A stretch of DNA of 64,000 bases from Arthrobacter sp. MYb214 (lineage in GTDB: Bacteria > Actinomycetota > Actinomycetes > Actinomycetales > Micrococcaceae), in assembly GCF_002979865.1 (NCBI RefSeq), contig NZ_PCPZ01000009.1, forward strand, positions 1 to 64,000, written 5' to 3'. The notes beneath the pieces are model-generated. The model ran no database searches. It was not told where the DNA came from and saw nothing but the letters and a program-made list of their open reading frames with translations. How positions within the stretch are numbered: position 1 is the first letter of the stretch; each line of letters starts with the position of its first letter. Below, piece after piece: positions 7,892 through 16,752 of the stretch. The position numbers were made by a program, and so were the translations under genes.

Positions 7892-9837
7892 GACAGCACG
7901 ATCGCCGGAACGTCCGACTGGAATTCGAAGATCTGCGCGTAGAAGGCCAATGAGCTTTCCAACGCCTTGATGATGTTCTCCGACTTCCTGAACCCGTGCT
8001 GTTCTCCTTCGAAGAGAATGTAGGCATGGGCAATGCCGCGTTCGGCCAGCGCGTCCGCCACGATCTGGGACTGCGCCGGCGGCACCACCTTGTCTTCATC
8101 CCCCTGCAACAGCAATACGGGGCAGGAAATCTTCGCCACGTGATTGATTGGCGCGCGCTTCTCGTACAGATCGGCAGCTTCCGGGTACGGTCCGACCAAC
8201 GTGAACATGTACTGCGATTCGAAGTCGTGGGTGTCCTGCACCAGGCCCACCAGATCCGAAACACCGTAGCGGCTGATGCCCGCGGTGAAGGCATTGGAGA
8301 AGGTCAGCGCGCACAGCACGGTCCACCCGCCGGCGCTGCCGCCTTCGATGCCGATGCGTGCGGGGTCGGCAATGCCCTGCGCTACCAGCGCGTTGACCAC
8401 CGCGACGGTATCGGCAACATCGACTACGCCCCAGGAGCCGCGCAGGCGGTTGCGGTATTCGCGGCCATAGCCGGTGGAGCCGCCGTAGTTCACGTCGACT
8501 ACCCCGATCCCGCGCGAGGTGTAATAGGCAACCGTGGCACTGAGCGTCGGGGAAGCCTGGCTGGTCGGGCCTCCGTGCACGAAGGTGACGAAGGGCGGCA
8601 GTTCGCCCTCCATCCCTGCGTAGCCTTCCTGGGAAGGCCGGTAGAGCAACGCGTGGACGGACTGGCCGGCGAGGTTCTTGCACTCGAACTCTTCAACCTC
8701 CGGAAGCACCGCTGGATCCGGCAACTGCGCAATCGCACGGGTCACCGGGTGGTGTTCCAAGGTCTCGAGGTTGATCAAGGTAATTTCTTCGCCCTGGGTC
8801 ATCGAGGACGTGCCGGCGAGCAGCCACCCGTCACGCAGCGCGAACGGGCGGATGCCGGTGAATGGCAGCGCGAGGTCTTCCAATCCCCCGGTGTCCGCGT
8901 GCAAGCGTGCCAGCTTGGTGGTGCCGGTGCCGTAGGAGCACAGCAGGGTGCGGGCGCTTTCTGCCAGGTACCATCGAGTGCCCACCTGCCAGAGCGGGCC
9001 GGCGAATTCTGCGGCACGGTCAACCAGCCGGGTGGTGCGTGCCGAGCTGTCCTGGTAGAGGTAGGGGTTCCACCAGCCACTGGCATCGGAGATGAAAGCC
9101 AACTGGTCATCATCGAGCCATTCCGGCTGCATGACCGAGACTTCTGCTCCACCGGCAATGACGGTGTCCTCCAGTACGCCTTCTTCGGTGAAGTCAGCCA
9201 GGTGCAGCTCGGTGGAGTCCCACGGCATATTCGGATGTTCCCAGCTGATCCAGGACAGCCGGGTTCCCGCGGGGTTCAGCCGTGGCGCTGCAACGAATCT
9301 CGCCGGGGCGCTGAGGATGCGGATCTTGCCCGGGTCCTCGGCTGCGCTGCCGTCCAGGGGAATTTGCACGATGTGGCGTACCGGTTCTGCCCGCAGGTCT
9401 TCCATGATGGCCAGGATGCTGCCTTCTGGACCAGGGGTGAATTCGGCGAAGCGCAGCTGCGGGTCTGCGTCGACTCCGCTGGCGGGGGTCAGGGCCGCGG
9501 CATCGTGCTCCCCTACGGTTTGCCGGTAAACCCGCTGGTCAGCGAAGTCCGCAAAAACAATTGCCGAGGTGCCGCCCTCGATGAGCATCCAGCTGGAGCC
9601 ACCGTATTCGTGGACCCGGGAGCGCACGTTGAATGGTGCCTGGATGAGCTCTGCACCGGCAGTGCCGTCGGTGCCGTACTCCATCAGCGTGATGCGCCCG
9701 CCTTCGGCAGGACGGCCTTCCTGGACAATGAGCTTGTCCGAGAAGAAGCAGGCTCCGCCCAGCGGCTTGGTTCCGGCAGCGACGTCATGCGCGGAAATCG
9801 ATGATGGCCATGATCCAAAGGGTAAGTGCGTAGGCAT
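7888..9837 (-). CDS. S9 family prolyl oligopeptidase-like serine peptidase
   Basis: The 649-residue protein has an N-terminal beta-propeller region (about 1-385) and a C-terminal alpha/beta hydrolase domain (about 390-645) like acylaminoacyl peptidases and dipeptidyl peptidase IV relatives. The nucleophile is Ser501 in GGSAGGW; the acid lies in QGDEDKVVPP and the histidine in EGEQHGF. No signal peptide is present, so it is a cytoplasmic enzyme that trims short peptides. TAGGAT ends 7 nt before the ATG, indicating a leaderless message. The stop overlaps the stop of the S4 gene by 4 nt. Confidence 0.92.
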   Translation of the reverse strand: MPTHLPFGSWPSSISAHDVAAGTKPLGGACFFSDKLIVQEGRPAEGGRITLMEYGTDGTAGAELIQAPFNVRSRVHEYGGSSWMLIEGGTSAIVFADFADQRVYRQTVGEHDAAALTPASGVDADPQLRFAEFTPGPEGSILAIMEDLRAEPVRHIVQIPLDGSAAEDPGKIRILSAPARFVAAPRLNPAGTRLSWISWEHPNMPWDSTELHLADFTEEGVLEDTVIAGGAEVSVMQPEWLDDDQLAFISDASGWWNPYLYQDSSARTTRLVDRAAEFAGPLWQVGTRWYLAESARTLLCSYGTGTTKLARLHADTGGLEDLALPFTGIRPFALRDGWLLAGTSSMTQGEEITLINLETLEHHPVTRAIAQLPDPAVLPEVEEFECKNLAGQSVHALLYRPSQEGYAGMEGELPPFVTFVHGGPTSQASPTLSATVAYYTSRGIGVVDVNYGGSTGYGREYRNRLRGSWGVVDVADTVAVVNALVAQGIADPARIGIEGGSAGGWTVLCALTFSNAFTAGISRYGVSDLVGLVQDTHDFESQYMFTLVGPYPEAADLYEKRAPINHVAKISCPVLLLQGDEDKVVPPAQSQIVADALAERGIAHAYILFEGEQHGFRKSENIIKALESSLAFYAQIFEFQSDVPAIVLS

Positions 9838-9912
9838 ATTCTTGATCCTAGCGATCTTTATGACTCATAACGACCCTCGACAAGCATCAATCCGATGCGC
9901 TTGGATTGATCC

Positions 9913-10452
9913 ATGACTAGATACGCCGTATTCCTGCGCGGGGTGAATGTCGGTGGGGTCAAGGTCCTGATGAAGGACCTGGCCCAGCTGCTTCTCGCTG
10001 CTGGTTTCACCGACGTGAAAACCCTTTTGGCCAGCGGCAATGCGGTGCTCAGCGCATCCAGTTCTGATCCGTTGGAAGTCCAGGAGCACTGCAATGCGGT
10101 TCTGGCCGGGCACTACCAGCGGCCGATTCCCACGCTTGTCTGCACCGTCGCGGAAATCCAGCAGCTGTCCCAGCCCTTCCCGCTGCCCTTGCCTGATCCG
10201 GCCAGCGAACACCATGGCTACTTCACGCTCTGCGAATCGGCTGCGGATGCCCGAGCGGTGGGCGCCGCTATCCAGGGACTCGCTGAGCCAGGAGCCTACC
10301 TGGTCCAGGGCCGTGCCGTAGCGTGGATTGTCCGCAAGGGCGAAAGCACCGCGAATCCCATCGGGAAGCTCATGGCCGCACAGGCAAAGCAACGCATTGT
10401 GACGACCCGTAACCACAACACCCTGGTCAAGCTCGCCAAGATTCTTGGCTGA
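9913..10452 (+). CDS. DUF1697 family protein
   Basis: The 179-residue product shows the family's N-terminal signature YAVFLRGVNVGG and the following segment LASGNAVLS, and has the usual family length. The biochemical function of DUF1697 is unknown. There is no ribosome site; TTGGAT ends 6 nt before the ATG with TCGACA 18 bp upstream, a weaker version of the leaderless pattern seen at several neighbours. It stands between a divergent peptidase gene and the TRIC-like gene. Confidence 0.88.
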   Translation: MTRYAVFLRGVNVGGVKVLMKDLAQLLLAAGFTDVKTLLASGNAVLSASSSDPLEVQEHCNAVLAGHYQRPIPTLVCTVAEIQQLSQPFPLPLPDPASEHHGYFTLCESAADARAVGAAIQGLAEPGAYLVQGRAVAWIVRKGESTANPIGKLMAAQAKQRIVTTRNHNTLVKLAKILG

Positions 10453-10511
10453 GATCGCCGGTGAGCAATAATTGAGCCTTGACCCACTGATTGACCTGCA
10501 AAAGGCCCGGA

Positions 10512-11168
10512 ATGTACATCCTGATCGAGCTCATTGGCATTTTCTTCTTCGCCGTCGCGGGTTCATTGATGGCCGCGCGCCGTGGCTTCGATCTGCTCGG
10601 TTCGGCCTTCCTCGGCGGGGTCTGCGGTCTGGGCGGCGGAGTGGTGCGGGATTTGATTCTCAATCAGTCCCCGGCGACTTTCGCGCATCCGGTCTACTTT
10701 GTGCCTCCGGTGCTCGCGGCGCTGTGCGTCTACGCGTTTACCCCCGCGGTGCAGAAGCTGCACCGCCTGGTCCAGCTATTCGACGCGGCAGGCCTGGGCC
10801 TGTTCTGCGTCACCGGTACGCTCAAGGCCCTGGAACACGACTTCAATCCGGTCACCGCGGTCCTGCTTGGTGTCATCACCAGCGTGGGCGGCGGCTTGAT
10901 GCGCGATGTCATTTCCAACGTCACCCCTGATTTGTTCAACCCGCGCGATATCTACGCGTTGGCCGCCATGGTGGGTGCCGCGCTCACCGCCGTGGCCTGG
11001 CATCTGGGGCTGATGAACGTTCCGGTGGGCGCCGGCATTGCCGCCTTGGCTTTTGCCATCCGCGTGGCTTCCATCCGCTTCGGCTGGTCGGTCCCGTTGG
11101 CCGCGGGCCATTGGCATCGCTCCCGCCCCACGCCACCGTCCAGCGAAGGTCCGCAGCGCCACTTCTAG
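10512..11168 (+). CDS. TRIC/UPF0126 family cation channel-like membrane protein
   Basis: The 218-residue protein has about seven hydrophobic segments and two copies of the TRIC motif, GLGGGVVRDL (about residues 38-47) and SVGGGLMRDV (about 120-129), the internal repeat typical of bacterial trimeric intracellular cation channels (YadS/YicG type). The C-terminal 25 residues are polar. ATG 10512 is preceded by AAAGG with about 7-nt spacing. The stop codon shares CTAG 11165-11168 with the convergent MFS gene. Confidence 0.9.
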   Translation: MYILIELIGIFFFAVAGSLMAARRGFDLLGSAFLGGVCGLGGGVVRDLILNQSPATFAHPVYFVPPVLAALCVYAFTPAVQKLHRLVQLFDAAGLGLFCVTGTLKALEHDFNPVTAVLLGVITSVGGGLMRDVISNVTPDLFNPRDIYALAAMVGAALTAVAWHLGLMNVPVGAGIAALAFAIRVASIRFGWSVPLAAGHWHRSRPTPPSSEGPQRHF

Positions 11169-12421
11169 TCGATGCGCTCGAGCTTGCCCAGGTCCTCGGT
11201 GCCTGGCGAATCATCTTCGATGGTGCGCGGCGGGTTGATGATGATCGCGCCGACCAGCATCACGATGACGCAGCCGCCGAGCATCGAGAAGGCCGCGCCC
11301 CATGAATCGGTGGCTTTCTGCACCACGCCGAAGAGCATGGGAACCACCGCGGCACCGGCATAGCCAAGGCCCTGGGCGAAGCCCGAAAGCACGCCTGAAC
11401 CGTAGGTTGTGCGCGAGCGCAGGTTCATCATCAGCAGTGCAATGGCGAAGGTGCCCTGCCCGAGGCCGGCCAGGCAGATCCACAACGCAGTGTTCTGCGT
11501 TGGCGACAGGTAGATGCCAAGGTGCCCGGCAATCCAGCACGAGGTGAAGACCAGGACTGCAATGATCGGGTGCTTCAGCCGAGGCACCCAGAGCGGAACC
11601 AGCAGGCTGACCGGCAGGCCGAGGATCGCGAAGAGCGCCAGCATGTTGCCAGCTGCCATTTCGTCGAGGCCGCGGTTCTGCAGGTAGGGCGGAAGCCAGG
11701 TGAAGTAGACGTAGGTCTGCGCCGAGTTGCCGGCCAGGAAGATTGCCAGGCCCCAAGCCACTTTGGACTTCCAGGGGTTGATCTTAGCGATAGGTTGCGG
11801 ATGCCCGCTGGCGTGGACGGGATTATCCGGGCGCTGTGTCCCGCGGTCGGCAAGCAGCTGCACCAGCCATGGCACCAGCACGATGCCCGACAGGGCGGCC
11901 CAGGAACCAATGGAGATCTTCCAGTCGCTGAGATTGGCCAGTGGAACAGAGAACTGAGGGGCCATCCAGGTGCCGATGGCCAGCATCGTGACATATCCGC
12001 TGGTGACCATGCCGATACGGTCAGGGAAGTACTTCTTGACCAACGGCGGCAGCACCACATTGCCCATGCCGTAGCCAGCCAAGGTGATGATGGACAGGGC
12101 GAGGAAGGAATAGACCTCGGGCATGAAGATCCGCGCTACCTGGCCGATGACAGCTAGGCCCAGCGAGATCATCAGGGTTTTTTCCAGGCCGAAAGCCTTG
12201 ATCAGCCGCGGAGTGAGCAGTCCGAAGACTGCGAAAGCAATGGGCGCGAGCATTGCCAGCAGGCCGGTGGTGAACTCGGTGAACGCGATATCCGCTTCAA
12301 TGCGGGAGAGCAATGGGGATACTGACACCACTGCGGCGCGCAGGGACAGTGCCAGCAGCAGGATGCCAAGCAGCGCTCCAACTCGTCCTCTGATTGGAGA
12401 AGCAACGCTCTTGTTCTTCAT
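11165..12421 (-). CDS. MFS transporter, CynX/NimT-like
   Basis: The 418-residue protein has 12 predicted membrane helices and the LSLRAAVVSVSPLL motif of the cyanate permease/2-nitroimidazole transporter group at its first helix. Substrate unknown. It starts 17 nt after the stop of the TetR gene on the same strand, so both may form one unit controlled from the palindrome at 13048-13073. Its stop overlaps the stop of the TRIC-like gene. Confidence 0.88.
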   Translation of the reverse strand: MKNKSVASPIRGRVGALLGILLLALSLRAAVVSVSPLLSRIEADIAFTEFTTGLLAMLAPIAFAVFGLLTPRLIKAFGLEKTLMISLGLAVIGQVARIFMPEVYSFLALSIITLAGYGMGNVVLPPLVKKYFPDRIGMVTSGYVTMLAIGTWMAPQFSVPLANLSDWKISIGSWAALSGIVLVPWLVQLLADRGTQRPDNPVHASGHPQPIAKINPWKSKVAWGLAIFLAGNSAQTYVYFTWLPPYLQNRGLDEMAAGNMLALFAILGLPVSLLVPLWVPRLKHPIIAVLVFTSCWIAGHLGIYLSPTQNTALWICLAGLGQGTFAIALLMMNLRSRTTYGSGVLSGFAQGLGYAGAAVVPMLFGVVQKATDSWGAAFSMLGGCVIVMLVGAIIINPPRTIEDDSPGTEDLGKLERID

Positions 12422-12438
12422 TGATTTCTACCTGCTCG

Positions 12439-12993
12439 CTATTCGTTGAGGTTTCCCAACTTTTTTATTCTCGAGACCAACTCTAGTAAGCGATTGAGCT
12501 CGCCATCAAAATTGCGCTCGTACCATGTCCCAGGCAGGGCCAGATTCGCGTAGAGCCCCTCGCCGGCGAGCATCACCAGATGCGCGATGTCCTTGCTGCC
12601 GACTTCATCCAGAATGCACCGGTACCAGCGCTCATTGGTGCTCTCGATTTTTTCCGTCGCGGCTTTGACCCCGGCCTGGGCCAGGCGTTGCAGGGCCACC
12701 AAGTGCCGATCCAATTCGGTATCGACTTCCGCGCTGGTGCGCACGTAATAAACGGACGCCCCTTCCGCTGAGGTGCGCATCCCCTCGACATCACGGGCAA
12801 CATGTTCCTCCGCGGCCTCGATGACCGCGTCCGCCAGCGCATCCTTGGAGGCGAAGTGGTAGAGCAGCCCGCCCTTGGAGACCCCGGCGCGTGCGGCCGT
12901 GGCATCCAGCGTGGCTGCCCGCTCCCCCTCTTCGCACAAGAGCGCGATATAGGCGTCAAGCACTTTGCCGCGGGCAGCAGGTGGGCGAGCCAT
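12439..12993 (-). CDS. TetR family transcriptional regulator
   Basis: The 184-residue protein has an N-terminal TetR helix-turn-helix (about 10-55: TLDATAARAGVSKGGLLYHFASKDAL) and a variable helical ligand-binding domain. ATG 12993 was chosen over an upstream TTG because GGAG lies about 6 nt before it. It is divergent from a DHA2 transporter gene and directly upstream of a second transporter. A strong palindrome lies in the divergent region, so repression of both directions, relieved by a transported compound, is likely. Confidence 0.92.
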   Translation of the reverse strand: MARPPAARGKVLDAYIALLCEEGERAATLDATAARAGVSKGGLLYHFASKDALADAVIEAAEEHVARDVEGMRTSAEGASVYYVRTSAEVDTELDRHLVALQRLAQAGVKAATEKIESTNERWYRCILDEVGSKDIAHLVMLAGEGLYANLALPGTWYERNFDGELNRLLELVSRIKKLGNLNE

Positions 12994-13040
12994 AGTTCTC
13001 CGTTCCAAGGTGTAGTTCGTGATCGATCTGACTTTACCAA

Positions 13041-13081
13041 CAATTGTAACTATACCGTCTAGACGGTACAGTTAACAATTG
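13041..13081. promoter_or_regulatory. TetR-type operator palindrome
   Basis: TACCGTCTAGACGGTA at 13053-13068 is a perfect 16-bp palindrome; it extends to a 26-bp imperfect one (13048-13073, one mismatched pair) and is flanked symmetrically by CAATTG at 13041-13046 and 13076-13081. It sits about 60 bp before both divergent start codons, the usual place for a TetR operator. Confidence 0.85.
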
Positions 13082-13127
13082 CGGGCAAATCTCCGCGCAT
13101 TCCACTACCTATCCAAGGGCGAACGTC

Positions 13128-14645
13128 ATGACCTCGAATATCTCCGAACGCGTTACAGTGCTCAGCAAGCCGCGCCGTTGGGCGGCACTGGTGGTCCTGC
13201 TGTTCCCTGTCCTGCTCATTTCCGTCGACAACACCGTGCTCTCCTTCGCGGTCCCGGCAATCACCGGAGCCCTGTCTCCCTCGGGGAACCAGCTGCTGTG
13301 GATTATCGATATCTACCCGCTGATCCTGGCCGGGCTGCTGGTCCCCATGGGATCACTGGGCGACCGCGTCGGCCGGCGCAAGCTGCTGCTGATCGGCGCG
13401 ACCGGCTTCGCACTGGTTTCCGCCCTCGCCGCCTTCGCCACGGATGCCACCCAGCTGGTGGCAGCCCGTGCCCTGCTTGGCGTCTTCGGCGCAATGCTCA
13501 TGCCGGCCACGTTGTCCTTGATCCGCAACATCTTCCCGGATGATACCGAACGCCGAACCGCCATTGCGGTGTGGGCGGCGGCCTTCTCCGGCGGTGCTGT
13601 GCTTGGCCCCATTGTCGGCGGCGTGCTGCTCGAGCACTTCTGGTGGGGTTCGGTCTTCCTGATGGCCGTGCCAATGCTCCTGCCCCTGCTGATCGGCGGC
13701 ATGATCCTTGTCCCCGAATCCAAGGACCCGAACCCGGGCCGCGTGGATCCGTTCTCGATCCTGCTGGTGGTCTTCACCCTCCTGCCTTTTGTCTACGCCA
13801 TCAAGACTGCGGTAACTGCCCCGTGGTACTTCTCGGCCGCGGCCATCGTCCTGGCCATTGTCTGCGGTGCAGCTTTCGTACGCCGGCAGCTCAAGGCCGA
13901 ACAGCCGATGCTCGATGTCCGCTTGTTCAGCAACGCACTGTTCTCTGGCGCGTTGATGGTCAACCTGATTGGCATCTTCTCGCTGGTGGGCTTCATCTAC
14001 TTCGTCTCCCAGCATCTGCAGCTCATTGCAGGATTCTCCCCGCTGGTGGCGGGACTGTGGATGACCCCGGGCCTGGTGCTGACCATGGGCTTCGGATTGC
14101 TCTCGGTGGCGCTCTCGCGCCGTTTCGGCACGCCGAACATCATGGCCATCGGCCTGATCCTCTCCGCGGTCGCCTACCTGCTGGTGATCTTGGCCGGGGA
14201 GGGATCCAATTCCTTCCTGCTCATGACCGCGTTTGCTGTCTTGGGTACGGGAATCGGCATGACCGAGACCTTGTCCAATGACATGGTGCTCTCCGCAGTA
14301 CCCGCTTCCAAGGCCGGCGCGGCATCGGCGATCTCGGAAACCGCCTACGAAGTGGGCTCGGTACTGGGCATTGCAGTGCTGGGTACCATCCTGAATACGG
14401 TCTACACCTCGCGGTTGCTCGCGCCCGGCTCGCTGACCGATGCCCAGCTGCAAACTGCCGGCGAGACTTTGGGCGGAGCGCACCAGGTCGCCGCCGATTT
14501 GAGCGCCGCCGATGCGCAAGCTCTGCTGGGCTCCGCAGCCATGGCCTTCGACCACGGAGTCCTGCTGACATCCGGCATCGCCGCGGCGTTGTCCCTGATC
14601 GCTGCCGTGGTCGTATTCCGCGTCATCAAACCGGCATTTCGGTGA
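13128..14645 (+). CDS. DHA2 family multidrug efflux transporter (14 TM, SmvA/QacA-like)
   Basis: The 505-residue protein has about 14 hydrophobic helices. The DHA2 motif A, GSLGDRVGRRKLLL, follows helix 2, Asp34 lies in helix 1 (SVDNTVLSFAVP), and motif C-like glycine/proline residues lie in helix 5 (GGAVLGPIVGGVL). Members expel quaternary ammonium compounds, dyes and other cations using the proton gradient. It diverges from tetR with the palindromic operator between, so it is the probable main target of that regulator. Confidence 0.92.
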   Translation: MTSNISERVTVLSKPRRWAALVVLLFPVLLISVDNTVLSFAVPAITGALSPSGNQLLWIIDIYPLILAGLLVPMGSLGDRVGRRKLLLIGATGFALVSALAAFATDATQLVAARALLGVFGAMLMPATLSLIRNIFPDDTERRTAIAVWAAAFSGGAVLGPIVGGVLLEHFWWGSVFLMAVPMLLPLLIGGMILVPESKDPNPGRVDPFSILLVVFTLLPFVYAIKTAVTAPWYFSAAAIVLAIVCGAAFVRRQLKAEQPMLDVRLFSNALFSGALMVNLIGIFSLVGFIYFVSQHLQLIAGFSPLVAGLWMTPGLVLTMGFGLLSVALSRRFGTPNIMAIGLILSAVAYLLVILAGEGSNSFLLMTAFAVLGTGIGMTETLSNDMVLSAVPASKAGAASAISETAYEVGSVLGIAVLGTILNTVYTSRLLAPGSLTDAQLQTAGETLGGAHQVAADLSAADAQALLGSAAMAFDHGVLLTSGIAAALSLIAAVVVFRVIKPAFR

Positions 14646-14939
14646 ACTCGGCTCACCGCTTAACCAAATTTCTGATTAATTGGTTCAAAGTTATTCATTT
14701 GTCGTCACCAAACACGTAGGCTAGGCAATGTAGTTCCAAAGTAATTCGCGAAGTACCCGTTAGAAGTTTGTGAATGTCGTACCACCTCGGTTGACGCGAG
14801 CCCCCTTCTAGACGTGAAGTGAATGACTTGGCTGCTTCGCATTATCCGTTCTCCATCCTGGAATTCGGAGGATGCGCAGATTACAACCAAGCTCGCCAAC
14901 TAAACCGGCGAGAAACGTCTGAAAGGACCAAATAAGAAA
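14646..14939 (+). promoter_or_regulatory. Long leader region of the cold-shock gene
   Basis: No gene is visible in these 294 bases. Long 5' leaders are typical of cspA-type mRNAs, where they act as RNA thermosensors. A TAGGCT hexamer at 14717-14722 is a possible -10. A 6-bp stem (14892-14897 with 14907-14912) lies just before the ribosome site AAAGGA (14922-14927), which is 12 nt from the ATG. Confidence 0.5.
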
Positions 14940-15143
14940 ATGGCAACCGGAATCGTCAAGTGGTTCAACGCTGAAAAGGGCTTCGGCTTCATCGCTCCAG
15001 ACAGCGGCGATCCAGACGTCTTTGCACACTTCTCTGCAATCCAGACCCAGGGTTTCCGCACCCTGGACGAGGGCCAGAAGGTGGAGTTCGAAGTTGTTGA
15101 GGGTCCAAAGGGTCTGCAGGCTGCAGACATTCGCGCTCTCTAA
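14940..15143 (+). CDS. cspA: Cold-shock protein CspA family
   Basis: The 67-residue protein is a single cold-shock domain with RNP1 (KGFGFI) and RNP2 (VFAHFSAI) motifs that bind single-stranded RNA and DNA. The start [17 protein letters not shown] is typical of actinobacterial CspA. The gene is a single unit with a long leader and a strong hairpin terminator. Confidence 0.97.
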   Translation: MATGIVKWFNAEKGFGFIAPDSGDPDVFAHFSAIQTQGFRTLDEGQKVEFEVVEGPKGLQAADIRAL

Positions 15144-15176
15144 AGAAGGTCTTTGGCGCTAACGCCAGACTTAGCC

Positions 15177-15213
15177 AAGGAACGGCTATCCGCACTGCGG
15201 ATAGCCGTTCCTT
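15177..15213 (+). terminator. Terminator after the cold-shock gene
   Basis: A perfect 17-bp stem (15177-15193 with 15197-15213) closes a 3-nt loop 33 nt after the stop codon and is followed by GCGTTTG. The T-tract is weak but the hairpin is very stable. Confidence 0.85.
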
Positions 15214-15269
15214 GCGTTTGAGGCCGAAATTACTGGAATACTTCCCGTACGCCACCGGTTGTACCCAGT

Positions 15270-16262
15270 GTGAAGCTATCTATTCTGGATCTTGCTCCGG
15301 TTGAACCCGGAACAACTATTTCCGACTCTTTCAAGTCCTCCGTCCGCTTGGCGCAAACTGCAGAACGCCATGGGTATGAACGCGTCTGGTACGCGGAACA
15401 CCACAATATGCCCACCATTGCTTCCAGCGCGACCTCGTTGCTGATCAGCCACATAGCCCACCACACCGAGAAGATTCGCCTCGGCTCGGGCGGCATCATG
15501 CTTCCGAACCACTCCCCTCTGGTGATCGCCGAGCAGTTCGGCACGTTGGCCGAAATCTACGGCGACCGCATCGATTTGGGCTTGGGCCGTGCACCGGGTA
15601 CCGACATGACCACCCTGCGTGCCTTGCGCCGCGACCCGTCGGCCGCCGATTCCTTCCCGCACGATGTGCTGGAGCTGCAGGCCTATCTCGCCGGCGAATC
15701 CAGGGTTCCTACCGTTCAGGCGACCCCGGGAGCAGGAACCAACGTTCCGCTGTACATCCTGGGCTCATCGCTCTTCGGTGCCAAGCTCGCCGCCCAGCTG
15801 GGACTGCCGTATTCCTTCGCCTCGCATTTCGCACCGGCTGCGCTGCATGAAGCGATCCGCATCTACCGCGAGGAGTTCACCCCCTCAGAGCAACTGGCTG
15901 AGCCGTATGTCATTGCCGGCGTAGGCGTGCTGGCTGCGGAAACGGCTGAACGAGCGCATGAACTGCTGGACGTTGCCAAGCGCCATCGCGTGGCAAGCTT
16001 CATCGGCCGTTCCGCGAAGAAGGAATTCACCGAAGCTGAGATCGATATGCTCATGGATACTCCGCAGGCGCAGCAGATTCTGGACATGATGCGCTACACC
16101 GCGGTGGGCACCGGAGAACAGGTTGCCGAATACCTGCGCCACTTCGCTTCGGCAGCGCAGGCAGATGAACTGATCACCATCCATTACCCCACCGAGGAGC
16201 ACGCTCGACTCGAATCGGTGATGATTACCGCCGAGGCCTGCCAGCTGGCTAGCGCCCGGTAA
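15270..16262 (+). CDS. LLM class flavin-dependent oxidoreductase (MsnO8-like)
   Basis: The 330-residue protein is a bacterial luciferase-like TIM barrel. Characteristic segments are [10 protein letters not shown] (about residues 40-49), [22 protein letters not shown] (about 69-90, quoted only as its pattern of G and P residues) and GLGRAPGTD (about 104-112). Such enzymes use reduced FMN or F420 to oxidise small organic substrates; the substrate here is unknown. The start is a GTG without ribosome site, so it could lie slightly elsewhere. The 3' end overlaps the convergent membrane protein gene by 14 nt. Confidence 0.88.
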   Translation: MKLSILDLAPVEPGTTISDSFKSSVRLAQTAERHGYERVWYAEHHNMPTIASSATSLLISHIAHHTEKIRLGSGGIMLPNHSPLVIAEQFGTLAEIYGDRIDLGLGRAPGTDMTTLRALRRDPSAADSFPHDVLELQAYLAGESRVPTVQATPGAGTNVPLYILGSSLFGAKLAAQLGLPYSFASHFAPAALHEAIRIYREEFTPSEQLAEPYVIAGVGVLAAETAERAHELLDVAKRHRVASFIGRSAKKEFTEAEIDMLMDTPQAQQILDMMRYTAVGTGEQVAEYLRHFASAAQADELITIHYPTEEHARLESVMITAEACQLASAR

Positions 16263-16731
16263 TTCTGATCCAGCGCTTGGCTGCCATCAGCAGCAGCGCA
16301 ACCAGAGCGAGGGTCAAGCAGAATTCCACGCCAATATAGGCGTAATGCCATAGCGATCCGCCATCGGAGACTCCTGCAAGCACCGCATCGGTACGCGCAG
16401 AGAGGCCCGGGCGGATCGCTGCGGTTTTAATCAGCAGCAATAGGCCGACCAGCCCTACGCCCCAGCCCCAGGCCTTGCCGGCAGCGCGCTTGGCCGACCC
16501 GGCCACCAGGGCAATGAAGAAGATGATCTCGACCATGTTCATTGCGAAGAAGACGCGGCGTCCAATGCCCAGACCCAAGGGAATGGTGATTCCGGGTGCG
16601 GTGAATTTCAGTGGTGCCTCGATGAATGAAATGCCGATGATCAGGCCGAGCCACAGTGCAGGAATGTAGATGCGTGCAGCCACGGCCCACTGAGCGCCGC
16701 GGCTAGCAGGCGCTGGAAGGGGACTAGTCAT
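16249..16731 (-). CDS. Hypothetical four-helix membrane protein
   Basis: The 160-residue product has four predicted membrane helices (about 22-42, 60-80, 88-105 and 127-150). I do not recognise the family with certainty; it resembles short DUF-type integral membrane proteins of actinobacteria. GGAGG lies immediately before the ATG with only 1-nt spacing. The gene begins 21 nt downstream of the MFS gene on the same strand, and its end overlaps the LLM gene. Confidence 0.7.
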   Translation of the reverse strand: MTSPLPAPASRGAQWAVAARIYIPALWLGLIIGISFIEAPLKFTAPGITIPLGLGIGRRVFFAMNMVEIIFFIALVAGSAKRAAGKAWGWGVGLVGLLLLIKTAAIRPGLSARTDAVLAGVSDGGSLWHYAYIGVEFCLTLALVALLLMAAKRWIRITGR

Positions 16732-16752
16732 GCCTCCACAGTTCGCCCGGTT

